A stretch of 64,000 nt of DNA from Streptomyces sp. SAT1 (GCF_001654495.1 NZ_CP015849.1:6179001-6243000); one strand, 5' to 3'. Counted from the stretch's first letter, positions 25,842 to 34,119 are shown. Notes: generated by a model not told the origin, from the letters alone. Translations and numbers: made by a program.

Positions 25842-26960
25842 TCAGCGCCAGCGCAGGAGGGCGCCCAGGCCCCCGGCCGGCGCGGCGCCCGTCGGCAGGG
25901 GGCACACCGGCGTCAGGGAAAGGGCCGCGGCGTCCGTGGTCACCGCCGCGCGGATCAGGGCGTCGTCCGCGCGCGTCGCCCACGCGTGCCGCTCACCGAG
26001 CGTCCGCAGCTCCCCGCGGCGCGCCGCCAGCTGGTCGGGGTCCTCGCCGACCCACACCTCGCGGTGGGCGTCCGCCGCCTCGGGACGGATCAGCAGCTCC
26101 TCGATACGGTGCTCGCGGGCCGCCTCGACCAGCGCGGGCACCCCTTCCACGGCACCGGCGCGGCCCGCGTCGTCGGGTGCGCGGGCGGCCCGGAACCGGT
26201 CCAGCTCCCCGTCGATCCGGTCGCGTACGTGCTCGGCGCGCAGTTGCTCCACGTCCTCGTCCAGCAGCCTGCTCCCGAAGCCGTGGGTGGCCTCCACCAC
26301 GCGGTCGTGCAGCCGCTCCGGCAGCCGTTCGCGCACCTCGTGCCGCTCCCGCTGCTCACCGACCATGATCATCAGATCGGCCCGGGTCTCGTCCTGGCAG
26401 ACGCTGAGCGCGTCGGCGATCTCGGCGGCGTTGTGCTCCCAGGTGTTCTCGACCTTCAGCTGGAAGTGCCGCTCCGACCAGTCGGCGCCGCTCGTGCGGT
26501 GCAGCGGCCACTGCCGCCCCGTCACCGTGCCCGCCTCCCGGCGGCCCAGCGCGCTGCGCAGCTCGAAGTCGGCGCCCTTGCGGTCGACGTAGGCCACGAT
26601 CGCGACCGGGTCCTCGCCCGCCAGGTCGAGCAGCGGCCCCACCCGGGGCAGCGGACCCCACTCGGCCCGGCTGCCGCCCAGCGGTGGCCGGGCGAGACGC
26701 GGGTCCAGGACGACCGTCCCGGCCCGTGCGAAGAAGGCCCGCCCGTGCGGGTCGGGGGAGTGGCGCAGCTCCTCGACCGCCTCCTCCACGGCCCGGCAGG
26801 TCGCCTCGTCCGCGCCCCGCTGCGCCAGGTCGCCGGCCATCGCCCGCGCCGTCAGACGCAGCTCGCGCGCGCTGTCCTCCGTGGGACGGGAGGTGTCGAC
26901 GTACACCGACGCCCAGGGGCCCGGGTGTTCGTACAGTGGATGGAGAAAGGCGAGATCCAT
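25842..26960 (-). CDS. baeRF-type release-factor-fold protein (Rv2629-like)
   Basis: 372 residues resembling bacterial archaeo-eukaryotic release factor family proteins such as M. tuberculosis Rv2629, a hypoxia/stress-associated protein. Supporting stretches are PGPWASVYVDTSRPTEDS, VAIVAYVDRKGADFEL, the central HFQLKVENTWEHNAAEIAD and a C-terminal EELLIRPEAADAHREVWVGEDP (eRF1 domain 3-like). The family is linked to ribosomes and hibernation; no GGQ motif is apparent. ATG at 26960 with GGGAGGGAG upstream, and an exact sigma-B-type promoter match 45 bases before it. Convergent with ABC-F. Confidence 0.82.
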   Translation of the reverse strand: MDLAFLHPLYEHPGPWASVYVDTSRPTEDSARELRLTARAMAGDLAQRGADEATCRAVEEAVEELRHSPDPHGRAFFARAGTVVLDPRLARPPLGGSRAEWGPLPRVGPLLDLAGEDPVAIVAYVDRKGADFELRSALGRREAGTVTGRQWPLHRTSGADWSERHFQLKVENTWEHNAAEIADALSVCQDETRADLMIMVGEQRERHEVRERLPERLHDRVVEATHGFGSRLLDEDVEQLRAEHVRDRIDGELDRFRAARAPDDAGRAGAVEGVPALVEAAREHRIEELLIRPEAADAHREVWVGEDPDQLAARRGELRTLGERHAWATRADDALIRAAVTTDAAALSLTPVCPLPTGAAPAGGLGALLRWR

Positions 26961-27004
26961 GGCTCCCTCCCGGGTGCCGTTCGGTGGCGGTGTGCGCCGG
27001 GCGG

Positions 27005-27029
27005 GTACCCGGGCCGCATGGACGAACAC
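27005..27029 (-). promoter_or_regulatory. Candidate sigma-B-type promoter for the baeRF gene
   Basis: On the minus strand GTGT (27029-27026), 15 bases, GGGTAC (27010-27005), an exact match to GNNT-N14..16-GGGTAC, 45 bases before the ATG at 26960. The GGGTACCC core is palindromic, so a plus-strand GGGTAC (27003-27008) also exists, but without a correctly spaced -35. Confidence 0.65.
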
Positions 27030-27275
27030 GACGAGCGGGGCACCACCATGACCGGAGTCGACCCGGGCCGCCTGGACGACCAGCAGCTCATGAAGGAGCT
27101 GGAGACCATCCACCGCACGCGCCACGACACCCTGCTGTACGGCTCCGACGACGCGTTGCGGGCCCACAACGGCCGTATGGCCCAGCTGGAGGGCGAGTTC
27201 CTGCGGCGCAACCCGCGGCGGCTGGTCGCGGCGGGGCGGACCCGGGAGGGCGCGCGGGAGCGCCGGGAGCGCTGA
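27018..27275 (+). CDS. DUF6158-type small protein
   Basis: 85 residues (75 if it starts at the in-frame ATG 27048, which has GCGGGG seven bases upstream). The conserved part is VDPGRLDDQQLMKELETIHRTR, HDTLLYGSDDALRAHN and MAQLEGEFLRRNPRR, a short helical actinobacterial protein of unknown function. The N-terminal start overlaps the divergent baeRF promoter region. An Arg-rich C-terminus ends the protein. Confidence 0.75.
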   Translation: MDEHDERGTTMTGVDPGRLDDQQLMKELETIHRTRHDTLLYGSDDALRAHNGRMAQLEGEFLRRNPRRLVAAGRTREGARERRER

Positions 27276-27291
27276 GGCCCCGAACTGGCCC

Positions 27292-27329
27292 CGTACCGGT
27301 GAGCGTCCGGCGTACCGGTGAGTGTCCGG
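27292..27329 (+). repeat. 19-bp tandem duplication downstream of the DUF6158 gene
   Basis: CGTACCGGTGAGCGTCCGG and CGTACCGGTGAGTGTCCGG are adjacent and differ at one base. They lie in the 176-base gap between the DUF6158 and DJ-1/PfpI genes. No gene or hairpin is seen in them. Confidence 0.75.
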
Positions 27330-27451
27330 GCGTCCCGGTGGGCTCTCGCCCCGGCGACGGGCGCAGCCGTGCCCGCCGGCCCGCTCGCCGCTCTGCACGG
27401 CCGCGGGCGGCGGGCACGGCGGAGGCTGTCCGCGCCGCGCCGGCGACCGGC

Positions 27452-28003
27452 TCAGCCGCCGGTCGGCCCCTGCTGCGCGAGCACGTCGAGGAACGCCTCG
27501 TCGAACGCCTTGAGGTCGTCCGGCTTGCGGCTGGTGACCAGCGTGTTCGGGCCGTTCGTGCAGATCTGCACCTGCTCGTCGACCCAGGTGCCGCCCGCGT
27601 TGCGGATGTCCGTGCGCAGGCTCGGCCAGGAGGTCAGCACGCGGTCGCGCACGACATCGGCCTCGACCAGGGTCCAGGGCGCGTGGCAGATCGCCGCCAC
27701 CGGCCTGCCCCGGTCGAAGAAGCCCTTGACGAACGCCACGGCCCGCTCGTCCGTGCGCAGGAAGTCGGGGTTGGCCACGCCGCCCGGCAGGACCAGCGCG
27801 TCGAACGAGTCGGCGGAGGTCTCCCCGACGACCTCGTCGACCGGGAACGTGTCCGCCTTGTCCAGGTGGTCGAAGCCCTGCACCTCGCCCGCCCGTGTGG
27901 ACACCAGCACGGGTTCGTGCCCGGCGCCCTTCGCGGCCTTCCACGGCTCGGTCAGTTCGATCTGCTCCACGCCCTCGGGTGCGGTCAGAAATGCGATGCG
28001 CAT
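27452..28003 (-). CDS. DJ-1/PfpI family protein (type 1 glutamine amidotransferase-like)
   Basis: 183 residues: MRIAFLTAPEGVEQIELTEP, ALVLPGGVANPDFLRTD and the nucleophile elbow AAICHAPWTL with Cys near residue 105 followed by His. Family members are proteases, deglycases or chaperone-like stress proteins (YhbO/PfpI). It lies 60 bases downstream of the DUF2795 gene on the same strand and probably shares its sigma-B-type promoter. Confidence 0.9.
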   Translation of the reverse strand: MRIAFLTAPEGVEQIELTEPWKAAKGAGHEPVLVSTRAGEVQGFDHLDKADTFPVDEVVGETSADSFDALVLPGGVANPDFLRTDERAVAFVKGFFDRGRPVAAICHAPWTLVEADVVRDRVLTSWPSLRTDIRNAGGTWVDEQVQICTNGPNTLVTSRKPDDLKAFDEAFLDVLAQQGPTGG

Positions 28004-28006
28004 GAT

Positions 28007-28050
28007 GGTTCGGAGTCCTTCCGTCGCCTGTTCGGAGTCGTTCCGCCGCC
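28007..28050 (-). repeat. 22-bp imperfect direct repeat before the PfpI gene
   Basis: Two adjacent 22-base units (28007-28028 and 28029-28050), each containing TTCGGAGTC and CCGCC/CGTCGCC, differ at a few bases. They fill the gap just upstream of the DJ-1/PfpI start codon and cover its ribosome binding region (AAGGA in the first unit). Confidence 0.65.
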
Positions 28051-28063
28051 TGTCGGCCAGGTC

Positions 28064-28447
28064 CTAGGCGCGTTCGTGGTGGGTCACTTCCTCGGCCAGC
28101 TCCTGGACGTTGGCGTACCGCGTCCGGCGCGGCAGCCGCTCCACGGCGTCGGCCAGCGCGTCCGGCGCGTTCTTGCGGCGCAGTACGCGGGCCAGCTCGC
28201 CCGGGTCCGCCGGGAAGGCGCTGCGGCCGAGGATCCTGGCCAGCTCCAGGCGCACGGTCTCCAGGGAGGCCCGGGAGCCGCCCGGGGCCACCGGTCCGCC
28301 CCACACCTCGGGGTCGTCCTCGGCGGTCGGCTCCGGGTCGTGCCACTCCTCGCTCCGCGTGGGATGGCCGGACCGGAGCAGGCCCTGCAACTCGTGCTTC
28401 ATCTCGTCGTCACGGTGGACACTCAGCCGGTCGCTGCCTCGCTGCAT
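28064..28447 (-). CDS. DUF2795 domain protein
   Basis: 127 residues. The C-terminal 60 residues are the DUF2795 fold (SAFPADPGELARVLRRKNAP, VERLPRRTRYANVQELAEEV), a small helical domain common in actinobacteria with unknown function. The N-terminal half is acidic and disordered, with the motif SEEWHDPEPTAEDDPEVWGG. ATG at 28447 with CTGGAGGGAG eight bases upstream. It leads the operon with the DJ-1/PfpI gene. Confidence 0.85.
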   Translation of the reverse strand: MQRGSDRLSVHRDDEMKHELQGLLRSGHPTRSEEWHDPEPTAEDDPEVWGGPVAPGGSRASLETVRLELARILGRSAFPADPGELARVLRRKNAPDALADAVERLPRRTRYANVQELAEEVTHHERA

Positions 28448-28480
28448 GTCTCCCTCCAGATCGTCGGGGGTGGCTGCCGC

Positions 28481-28505
28481 GTACCCGTGCACGCCGGGCC
28501 GACAC
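28481..28505 (-). promoter_or_regulatory. Candidate sigma-B-type promoter for DUF2795-PfpI
   Basis: On the minus strand GTGT (28505-28502), 15 bases, GGGTAC (28486-28481), the same arrangement as before the baeRF gene, 34 bases before the ATG at 28447. Confidence 0.65.
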
Positions 28506-28873
28506 GGCCTTTCCGGACCGGATGCCGCAGCCCGCGGCGCCCGCCGGAACACGCCGGAGCCCGCGCCGCCCACCGGCGCGCGAGGTCACCCGATAGGCCG
28601 CCGCCGTCCCGCGAATGGTGCCCGGCCGCGCGCGCCGGGCGGCGCCCGGGGCTGTGATGGCGGAAGGGAGAGGCACGGCCACCGCGCTCGCCTCTTCCGG
28701 GCCCCTGGCCCTGCCCTCTGTCTGCCGTCCGTCCCGTGCCCCACTGTCCGCCGCCCGCCGTCCAGTCCCGTGCCCCGCTGTCCGCCGCCCGCCGTCCGTC
28801 CCGTGCCGCAGTGTCCGCCGCTCACCGCTCACCGCTCACCGTCCGTCGTCCGCCGGTCCGAGGAGTTCCGCCC
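28506..28873. other. Gene-free interval upstream of the secreted protein
   Basis: About 370 bases without a supported gene. The left part is very GC-rich with CCGGCGCGCG runs. The right part (28724-28823) is a 33-34 bp tandem repeat in three copies, each of the form GCCGTCC..TCCCGTGCC..TGTCCGCCGC, ending in three CTCACCG units. The ribosome binding site GAGGAG of the next gene follows. Confidence 0.7.
28724..28823 (+). repeat. Three-copy 33-34 bp tandem repeat
   Basis: Units at 28724-28756, 28757-28790 and 28791-28823, each carrying GCCGTCC, TCCCGTGCC and TGTCCGCCGC. It is pyrimidine-rich on the plus strand, directly upstream of the secreted protein gene, and could affect its transcription or mRNA leader. 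Confidence 0.75.
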
Positions 28874-29980
28874 ATGCGCCGTACCGCCCCCCGCGTCCTG
28901 CCCGCCGCCGCCCTGGCCGCGCTGGGGCTCATAGCGGGCTCCGCCGCGCAGGCCGCCGCCGCGTCCCCGGCCGTGACCCCGGACTCCGTCCGGCGGGCGG
29001 CGGGCCCCGGCGCTGCCCTCGTGGGCCGCGCGGCCTGCGCCCCGGCGACGGCCGGGCCGGTCGCGGCGGACGCCGCCGGTCGCGGGCTGCCGGAGGGCGG
29101 TTCCTGCGCGGGAGGCGGTGTCCGCGGTGGTGGTGATGCCGGTCGGGCCGGAGGGGTACGGGCGGCCGGCGACGTCGTGGTCGTGAAAGACGTGAAAGAT
29201 GTGAAAGACGCAGCCGTGAAGGTGGGGAGCACGGACGCCGGGGTCCGTGCGGCCGGGGCGCGGAGCGGCGCGGCGGTCGGGCCCACGCCCGCGCAGGACG
29301 GTCCGCCGGACGGCGGGCCGGGTGCGGGAGTCCGGGACGCCGCCCCGGCCCCCGCCCGCGTACCCGACCCGCCGGACGTGTCCGGCGGGGACGACGGCGC
29401 GCTCCAGGACCCCGCCGACGACCCGGTGCTCCAGGACGCGCTGGCCCACGACCCGGCCCGCGAGGCGGCCTCCCCGGACCCCCTTCAGGACCCGCTCGCC
29501 GACACCGGCCCCCAGGTCGGCACCGTGCCCGGCGACCCGGTCACCGGCCCGTCCCCGTACGCGTACGACCCCGCGCACGGCACCTCCCCGGCCCAGGACG
29601 GCCGGGACCAGACGCCCCACGCCACGCCCTCGCGCACGCCCGGCCGGGACGAGGCCGCCACCCGGGCCCCGGGCCGCGACACGCCCCCGCGCGACCAGTC
29701 GGGCCGCACCCCGGGTTCCGGCTGCGCCGGGGACACGGGCGCGGACCGGGACGGCGGACCCGGCGGCGTCCCGGGCAGGAGCGGGTACGGCGGCGGGGAC
29801 GACCGGCCGGGGGCGGACGACTCGTGCCAGGGGGCGGCGGCCGAGCACGGGGTGCAGGCCGGTACGGGCGGTTCCTTCACCGCGTCCCTGCCCGCCCTGA
29901 TCGGCGGCGGCGTCCTCATCGCGAGCGCGCTCTGCGGTGCCGCCCACCGGATGTGGCGGCGCAGGCGGGCGGACGGCTGA
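28874..29980 (+). CDS. Secreted, membrane-anchored low-complexity protein
   Basis: 368 residues. A signal peptide (about 1-33, VLPAAALAALGLIAGSAAQA) is followed by about 300 residues rich in Gly, Pro, Asp and Ala, including a VVVKDVKDVKDAAVKV segment and paired acidic repeats (ALQDPADDPVLQDALAHDP). A C-terminal helix (ASLPALIGGGVLIASALCGA) and RMWRRRRADG form a stop-transfer anchor. Four cysteines (AACAPA, GSCAGG, GSGCAGD, DDSCQGA) lie in the exposed part. No LPXTG motif is seen. No family is recognised. ATG with GAGGAG nine bases upstream. Confidence 0.75.
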   Translation: MRRTAPRVLPAAALAALGLIAGSAAQAAAASPAVTPDSVRRAAGPGAALVGRAACAPATAGPVAADAAGRGLPEGGSCAGGGVRGGGDAGRAGGVRAAGDVVVVKDVKDVKDAAVKVGSTDAGVRAAGARSGAAVGPTPAQDGPPDGGPGAGVRDAAPAPARVPDPPDVSGGDDGALQDPADDPVLQDALAHDPAREAASPDPLQDPLADTGPQVGTVPGDPVTGPSPYAYDPAHGTSPAQDGRDQTPHATPSRTPGRDEAATRAPGRDTPPRDQSGRTPGSGCAGDTGADRDGGPGGVPGRSGYGGGDDRPGADDSCQGAAAEHGVQAGTGGSFTASLPALIGGGVLIASALCGAAHRMWRRRRADG

Positions 29981-30300
29981 CCGGGCCCGCGGGACACGGC
30001 ATGCCCCCGCGTGGAACCGAGCGCTCCACGGCCGCCGCACCCGCCGCGCCGCGACCGGCCTCCCATGGGGGGCCGGTCCGCGGGGTACCCGCACGCCAGG
30101 TGTGCCGGTCCGGACCGTGCGGGAACCTCTTCCGTGCGGGACGCGGCGGCGGACCGGCGGTGCCGGGTGCCGCCGGACGGCCCGAGCCCGAAGCGCCGGG
30201 CCCGTACGGCACCACGGAGGCAGGGCACGGTGTCCGGCACGGCAGCCGGACCGGACCCGGTGTCCGGCCGGGAGTCAGGGACTGCGCGGAGGTGGCGGCC
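29981..30300. other. Intergenic interval before the pseudo-aminotransferase gene
   Basis: 320 bases with no supported gene. A GGGTAC at 30083-30088 has no GNNT at 14-16 bases on either strand. The only clear signal is GGAGG at the end, the ribosome binding site of the gene at 30301. Confidence 0.6.
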
Positions 30301-31557
30301 ATGCGGCGGACGGTCCCCGAGGGGCGGGGCCACGGGCCGGTGCGCTACGGGCCCTCGGCGCTGCCCGACGACGGGCTGCCGGTGCTGCCGGAGCTGTGCG
30401 AGGCGCTGGCCGCCGCCGCGGGCCGGCGCCGCGACCGGCCGATCGGCGGCGCCGCCGCGCTCCTGGACGCCGCCGCCGGATACTGGGCGCGGCGCGGGCT
30501 CGCGACCCGGCCCGAGCGGGTGGCGGCCGCGCCCGGCGCCCCGTCGCTGCTGCTCGCCCTGACCGCCGCGCTCGGCGGCGACGTCCTCGTGCCCCGGCCC
30601 TGCGCCGCCTGGTGGGCGCCGTCCGCGCGGCTGCTCGGCAGGCCCGCCTTCTCCGTCGCGACACCGGCCGGGAGCGGCGGCGTACCGGACCCGTACACCC
30701 TGCTGGAGACCGTGCGCAGGGTCCGCGCCGAGGGCGGCGACCCGCGGCTGCTGGTGCTGTCCGTCGCGGACGACCCGACCGCCACCGTGGCCCCGCCGGA
30801 ACTGCTGCACCAGACCGTAGAGGCCGCGGCGGGCGAGGGACTGCACCTGGTGGCCGACGAGACCTGGCGCGACACCGTGCACGCGCCGCACGGCACGGTG
30901 CTGCTCAGCCCCGCCGAGATGCTGCCCGAGCGGGTCACCGTCGTCACCGACCTCGCCGGGGCCTTCCTGCCGGCCGGCTGGCCCGCCGCCCTCGCCCGCT
31001 TCCCGGCCGGCGCCACCGGCGACGCCCTGCACGCGCGCTTGCTCGACGTCCTCACCGCGCTGGACGCCCGGATCGCCGAACCCGTCGCCGCCGCTGCCGC
31101 CTACGCGCTGGACGAACCCGCGCCCGTGACCGAGCGCCGGGCCGCCACCGTGCGCCTGCACGCGCGCGTGGCCCGCGCCGTGCACGCCGCTGTGGTCGCC
31201 GCGGGCGCCCTGGCACCGCCGCCGCAGGCGGGCCGCCACCTGTACGCCGACCTCGGCCCGCTGCGCCCCGCGCTCACCGCCCTCGGGGTCGGCGACGCGC
31301 AGGAACTGGAGGACTTCCTCGGCGCCCGGCTGGGCATCGCCGCGCCCGGCGGCCACCGGTTCGGGGACGGCCTCGGCCCCCTGCGGGTCCGGCTGTCCTG
31401 CGCGGACCTGCTCGGCGGCACGGACGAGGAGCGCGCGGCGTGCCTCACCTGCCCCGATCCGCTGGAACTGCCGCACCCGCGAAGCGCGTTGATCTCCTTG
31501 AGGTCCGTCTTCGACGGTCTCCGTGACGACGCTCAGCGATGGGAGCCTCCTCGATGA
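30301..31557 (+). CDS. Fold type I aminotransferase homologue lacking the PLP lysine
   Basis: 418 residues with the fold of class I/II aminotransferases: VAAAPGAPSLLLALTAALG (N-terminal cofactor-binding turn), VPRPCAAWWAPSARLLG, LLVLSVADDPTATVAPPE and VADETWRDTVH (the Asp that normally binds the pyridine nitrogen). Where active enzymes have S-x-S-K before the conserved G-W, this protein reads VTDLAGAFLPAGWPAAL, with Gly in place of the Schiff-base lysine. A C-terminal RVRLS resembles the carboxylate-binding Arg. It is probably a pseudoenzyme, binding protein or regulator. GGAGG precedes the ATG; the stop overlaps the next start. Confidence 0.78.
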   Translation: MRRTVPEGRGHGPVRYGPSALPDDGLPVLPELCEALAAAAGRRRDRPIGGAAALLDAAAGYWARRGLATRPERVAAAPGAPSLLLALTAALGGDVLVPRPCAAWWAPSARLLGRPAFSVATPAGSGGVPDPYTLLETVRRVRAEGGDPRLLVLSVADDPTATVAPPELLHQTVEAAAGEGLHLVADETWRDTVHAPHGTVLLSPAEMLPERVTVVTDLAGAFLPAGWPAALARFPAGATGDALHARLLDVLTALDARIAEPVAAAAAYALDEPAPVTERRAATVRLHARVARAVHAAVVAAGALAPPPQAGRHLYADLGPLRPALTALGVGDAQELEDFLGARLGIAAPGGHRFGDGLGPLRVRLSCADLLGGTDEERAACLTCPDPLELPHPRSALISLRSVFDGLRDDAQRWEPPR

Positions 31558-32642
31558 CGCAGCAGTCCGAGCCGACCACGACCCCGACCGCGACCGCGAC
31601 CACCGAGCCGACCCCGACCGCCGCCCCCACGGCCACGCGCCCCGGCGGCGCTCCCGCCCCCGCCCCGTTCCCGCCGCTGGCCGAACCGCGCCCGCTGGGG
31701 GAGCGGCGGGTGTGGCCGCGCGCCTTCCACGACCGGCTCACCGCCCCGCTGCCCGGTCTCAAGGCCCTCGCCCGGTTCGCCCGGGAGGGCGCGGTACGGC
31801 CGGGCCGGGAGGGACTGGCCGACGTCCCGCTGCTGCCGTACGAGCCGGGGCCGCTGCCCCGCGTGGACCACCGCACCGTCGCCGTCACCTGGGCCGGGCA
31901 CGCCAGCTGGGTGGTGCGGATCGGCGGGCTGACCGTCCTGACCGACCCGGTGTGGTCCCGCCGCATCGTCGGCACCCCCGCCCGCATCACCCCCGTCGGC
32001 GTCCCCTGGGAGGCGCTGCCGCCCGTCGACGCGGTCGTCGTCAGCCACAACCACTACGACCACCTGGACGCCCCGACCCTGCGCAGGCTCCCGCGCGACA
32101 CCCCTGTGTTCGTGCCCGCCGGACTCGGCCGCTGGTTCCACCGCCGCCGGTTCACCCGCGTCACCGAGCTGGACTGGTGGGAGGCGGCCGAACTGTCGGG
32201 GGTACGCGTCGACTTCGTCCCCGCCCACCACTGGTCCAAGCGCACCCTCACCGACACCTGCCGCAGCCTGTGGGGCGGCTGGGTGCTCACCGCACCCGAC
32301 GGGCAGCGCGTGTACTTCGCGGGCGACACGGGCTACGGCCACTGGTTCGAACGCATCGGCCGCCGCTACCCCGGCATCGACCTGGCCCTGCTCCCCATCG
32401 GCGCCTACGACCCGCGCTGGTGGCTCAGCGACGTGCACTGCGACCCGGAGGAGGCCGTCCGCGCCGCCCAGGACCTCGGCGCGCGCCGGATGGCCCCGAT
32501 GCACTGGGGCACCTTCGTGCTCTCCGCCGAGCCCGTGCTGGAACCCCTCACCCGCGTCCGCGCCGCCTGGCACCGGGCGGGCCTGGCCCGCGAGGACCTG
32601 TGGGACCTTCCGGTGGGCGCCTCGGCGGTCCTGCCGTCCTGA
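31554..32642 (+). CDS. Metallo-beta-lactamase fold hydrolase (NAPE-PLD/UlaG-like)
   Basis: 362 residues. A Thr/Pro-rich N-terminus of about 45 residues precedes the domain. Metal motifs: VSHNHYDHLD (HxHxDH), FVPAHHWSKR, FAGDTGYGHW and a final MHWGTF. This resembles N-acyl-phosphatidylethanolamine phospholipase D-like and RomA-type proteins. ATG 31554 is preferred to 31539 because GGGAG lies eight bases before it and it overlaps the upstream stop codon, coupling it to the pseudo-aminotransferase. Confidence 0.9.
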   Translation: MTQQSEPTTTPTATATTEPTPTAAPTATRPGGAPAPAPFPPLAEPRPLGERRVWPRAFHDRLTAPLPGLKALARFAREGAVRPGREGLADVPLLPYEPGPLPRVDHRTVAVTWAGHASWVVRIGGLTVLTDPVWSRRIVGTPARITPVGVPWEALPPVDAVVVSHNHYDHLDAPTLRRLPRDTPVFVPAGLGRWFHRRRFTRVTELDWWEAAELSGVRVDFVPAHHWSKRTLTDTCRSLWGGWVLTAPDGQRVYFAGDTGYGHWFERIGRRYPGIDLALLPIGAYDPRWWLSDVHCDPEEAVRAAQDLGARRMAPMHWGTFVLSAEPVLEPLTRVRAAWHRAGLAREDLWDLPVGASAVLPS

Positions 32643-32707
32643 CCGGCGCGCGGCCTCGCCAGGCATCCCCGCGCACTCTCGGCAGGGCCCTGGCCCGCCC
32701 CTCCTGG

Positions 32708-33349
32708 TCAGCCCGAGCGGTGCACCGGCGCCGAGCGGCGCAGCCGGCGCCACACCGCCGGGGCCGCGCCGACCAGCACGGTCACGGCGATCGCGGCGGC
32801 CACGCCCTCCCACGGCTCCCGGAACAGCGACCCGCCGAGGATGCCGATCACCTGGTACGTCGCCGCCCAGGCGAGACAGGCGGGCAGGTTGCCCCGGGAG
32901 AAGCGGCGCAGCGGCCAGCCGGCCAGCAGGCAGGCCAGCATCACCGGTATGCGCCCGGCCGGCACCAGCCGGGACAGGACCAGCACCGCCACACCGTGCT
33001 CGGTGAGCTTCTCCTGCGCCTGCGCGAGCCGGTCCTCGGGGGCGCGCGAGCGGATCGCCTCCAGCCAGCGCGAGCCGTTCTTCGAGCCGAGCCCGCGCCG
33101 CCCCAGCCAGTACAGCGCGGCGTCCCCGAGGAACGCGGCCAGCGACGCCGTCACGAACACCAGCCCCAGCGAGAACGGCGCCGTCTGGTGCACGGCGACC
33201 ACCGCCGCCGAACTGACCAGCGCCCCGGTCGGCACCACCGGCACCAGCGCCCCGATGAGCACCAGCAGGAACAGCGAGGGATAGCCGAGCGCCTGCTGGG
33301 TGGACTCCGGCGGCACCACCGTCGTGACGGCGGCGGCGAGCCGTATCAC
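32708..33349 (-). CDS. DedA family membrane protein
   Basis: 213 residues with four to five hydrophobic helices. Family landmarks: LIGALVPVVPTGALVSSAA, AAFLGDAALYWLGRRGLG, VLVLSRLVPAGRIPVMLACLLAGWPLRRF and a C-terminal Arg-rich tail. DedA proteins are scramblase/flippase-like, supporting membrane lipid and undecaprenyl-phosphate recycling. The GTG at 33349 overlaps the stop of the upstream metallo-beta-lactamase gene. Confidence 0.9.
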   Translation of the reverse strand: MIRLAAAVTTVVPPESTQQALGYPSLFLLVLIGALVPVVPTGALVSSAAVVAVHQTAPFSLGLVFVTASLAAFLGDAALYWLGRRGLGSKNGSRWLEAIRSRAPEDRLAQAQEKLTEHGVAVLVLSRLVPAGRIPVMLACLLAGWPLRRFSRGNLPACLAWAATYQVIGILGGSLFREPWEGVAAAIAVTVLVGAAPAVWRRLRRSAPVHRSG

Positions 33350-34119
33350 CGGGCGACCTCCGGCCGTACGCTCTCCCCGTGCCCGAGCCGGTGCACCGCC
33401 ACCTGGGGCGCGCGCAGCGCGGCATGGCGCACGAACTCCTCGCCCGGCGCGTAGAACTCATGGGGGCGCACGGCGTCCATCCCGATCGGCCAGTACGTGC
33501 CGTAGTGCACCGGGACGGCGCTGCGTGGCGCGAGCCGGGCCAGTGCCTGCGCCGCCCGCCCGGCGTCCAGATGGCCCTCCCCGAGGTACGGGCCCCAGCC
33601 GCCCACGGGCAGCAGCGCCACGTCCACCGGCCCGACCTCCTCGGCCATCGTCTCGAACAGGCCGGTGTCCCCGGCGAAGTACGTCCGGGCGGCGCCCTCG
33701 ACGACGTAGCCGAGCGCCGGTGAGCGGTGCGGTCCCACGGGCAGCCGCCGCCCGTCGTGGCGCGCGGGCACCACCCGGACCACGAGCCCGCCCGCCTCGA
33801 ACCGGTCACCGGGCGCCACCTCGGTGATCCGCAGCCCGGCCAGCCGGCGCAGCCCCGGCACCGCCCGCGCCGCGCCGCGCGGCACCAGCACGCGGGTGCC
33901 CGGGGCGAGCCGGGCCAGCGAGGGGAGGTGCAGATGGTCGGCGTGCAGATGGGAGACGAGCGCGAGGTCGGCCCGCCAGGCGTCCGGCGGCGGTGGTGCG
34001 CCCCGGCGGCGGCGCAGATGCGCGAGCCGGCGGGCGAACAGCGGATCGGTGAGCACACGCACGCCCGAATCCTCGACCGTGCACGTCGCGTGACCCCACC
34101 AGGTGATCTCCACCGGCAC
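33346..34119 (-). CDS. Metallo-beta-lactamase fold hydrolase (UlaG-like), second copy
   Basis: 257 residues: EITWWGHATCTVEDSGVRVLTDP, VSHLHADHLHLPS (HxHxDH), VVPARHDGRRLPVGPH, YFAGDTGLFE and VPVHYGTYWP. It lacks the N-terminal extension of the other copy 1.6 kb away. GTG at 34119 with AAGGAGG nine bases upstream. It is translationally coupled to the DedA gene, suggesting a role in membrane lipid processing. Confidence 0.9.
   Translation of the reverse strand: MPVEITWWGHATCTVEDSGVRVLTDPLFARRLAHLRRRRGAPPPPDAWRADLALVSHLHADHLHLPSLARLAPGTRVLVPRGAARAVPGLRRLAGLRITEVAPGDRFEAGGLVVRVVPARHDGRRLPVGPHRSPALGYVVEGAARTYFAGDTGLFETMAEEVGPVDVALLPVGGWGPYLGEGHLDAGRAAQALARLAPRSAVPVHYGTYWPIGMDAVRPHEFYAPGEEFVRHAALRAPQVAVHRLGHGESVRPEVAR

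Noticed and set aside
27003..27008. GGGTAC on the plus strand as promoter of the DUF6158 gene
   Set aside because: No GNNT at 14-16 bases upstream. The minus-strand reading of the same palindromic core fits the consensus and serves the baeRF gene.
30083..30088. GGGTAC before the pseudo-aminotransferase gene
   Set aside because: No correctly spaced -35 on either strand, and over 200 bases from the start codon.
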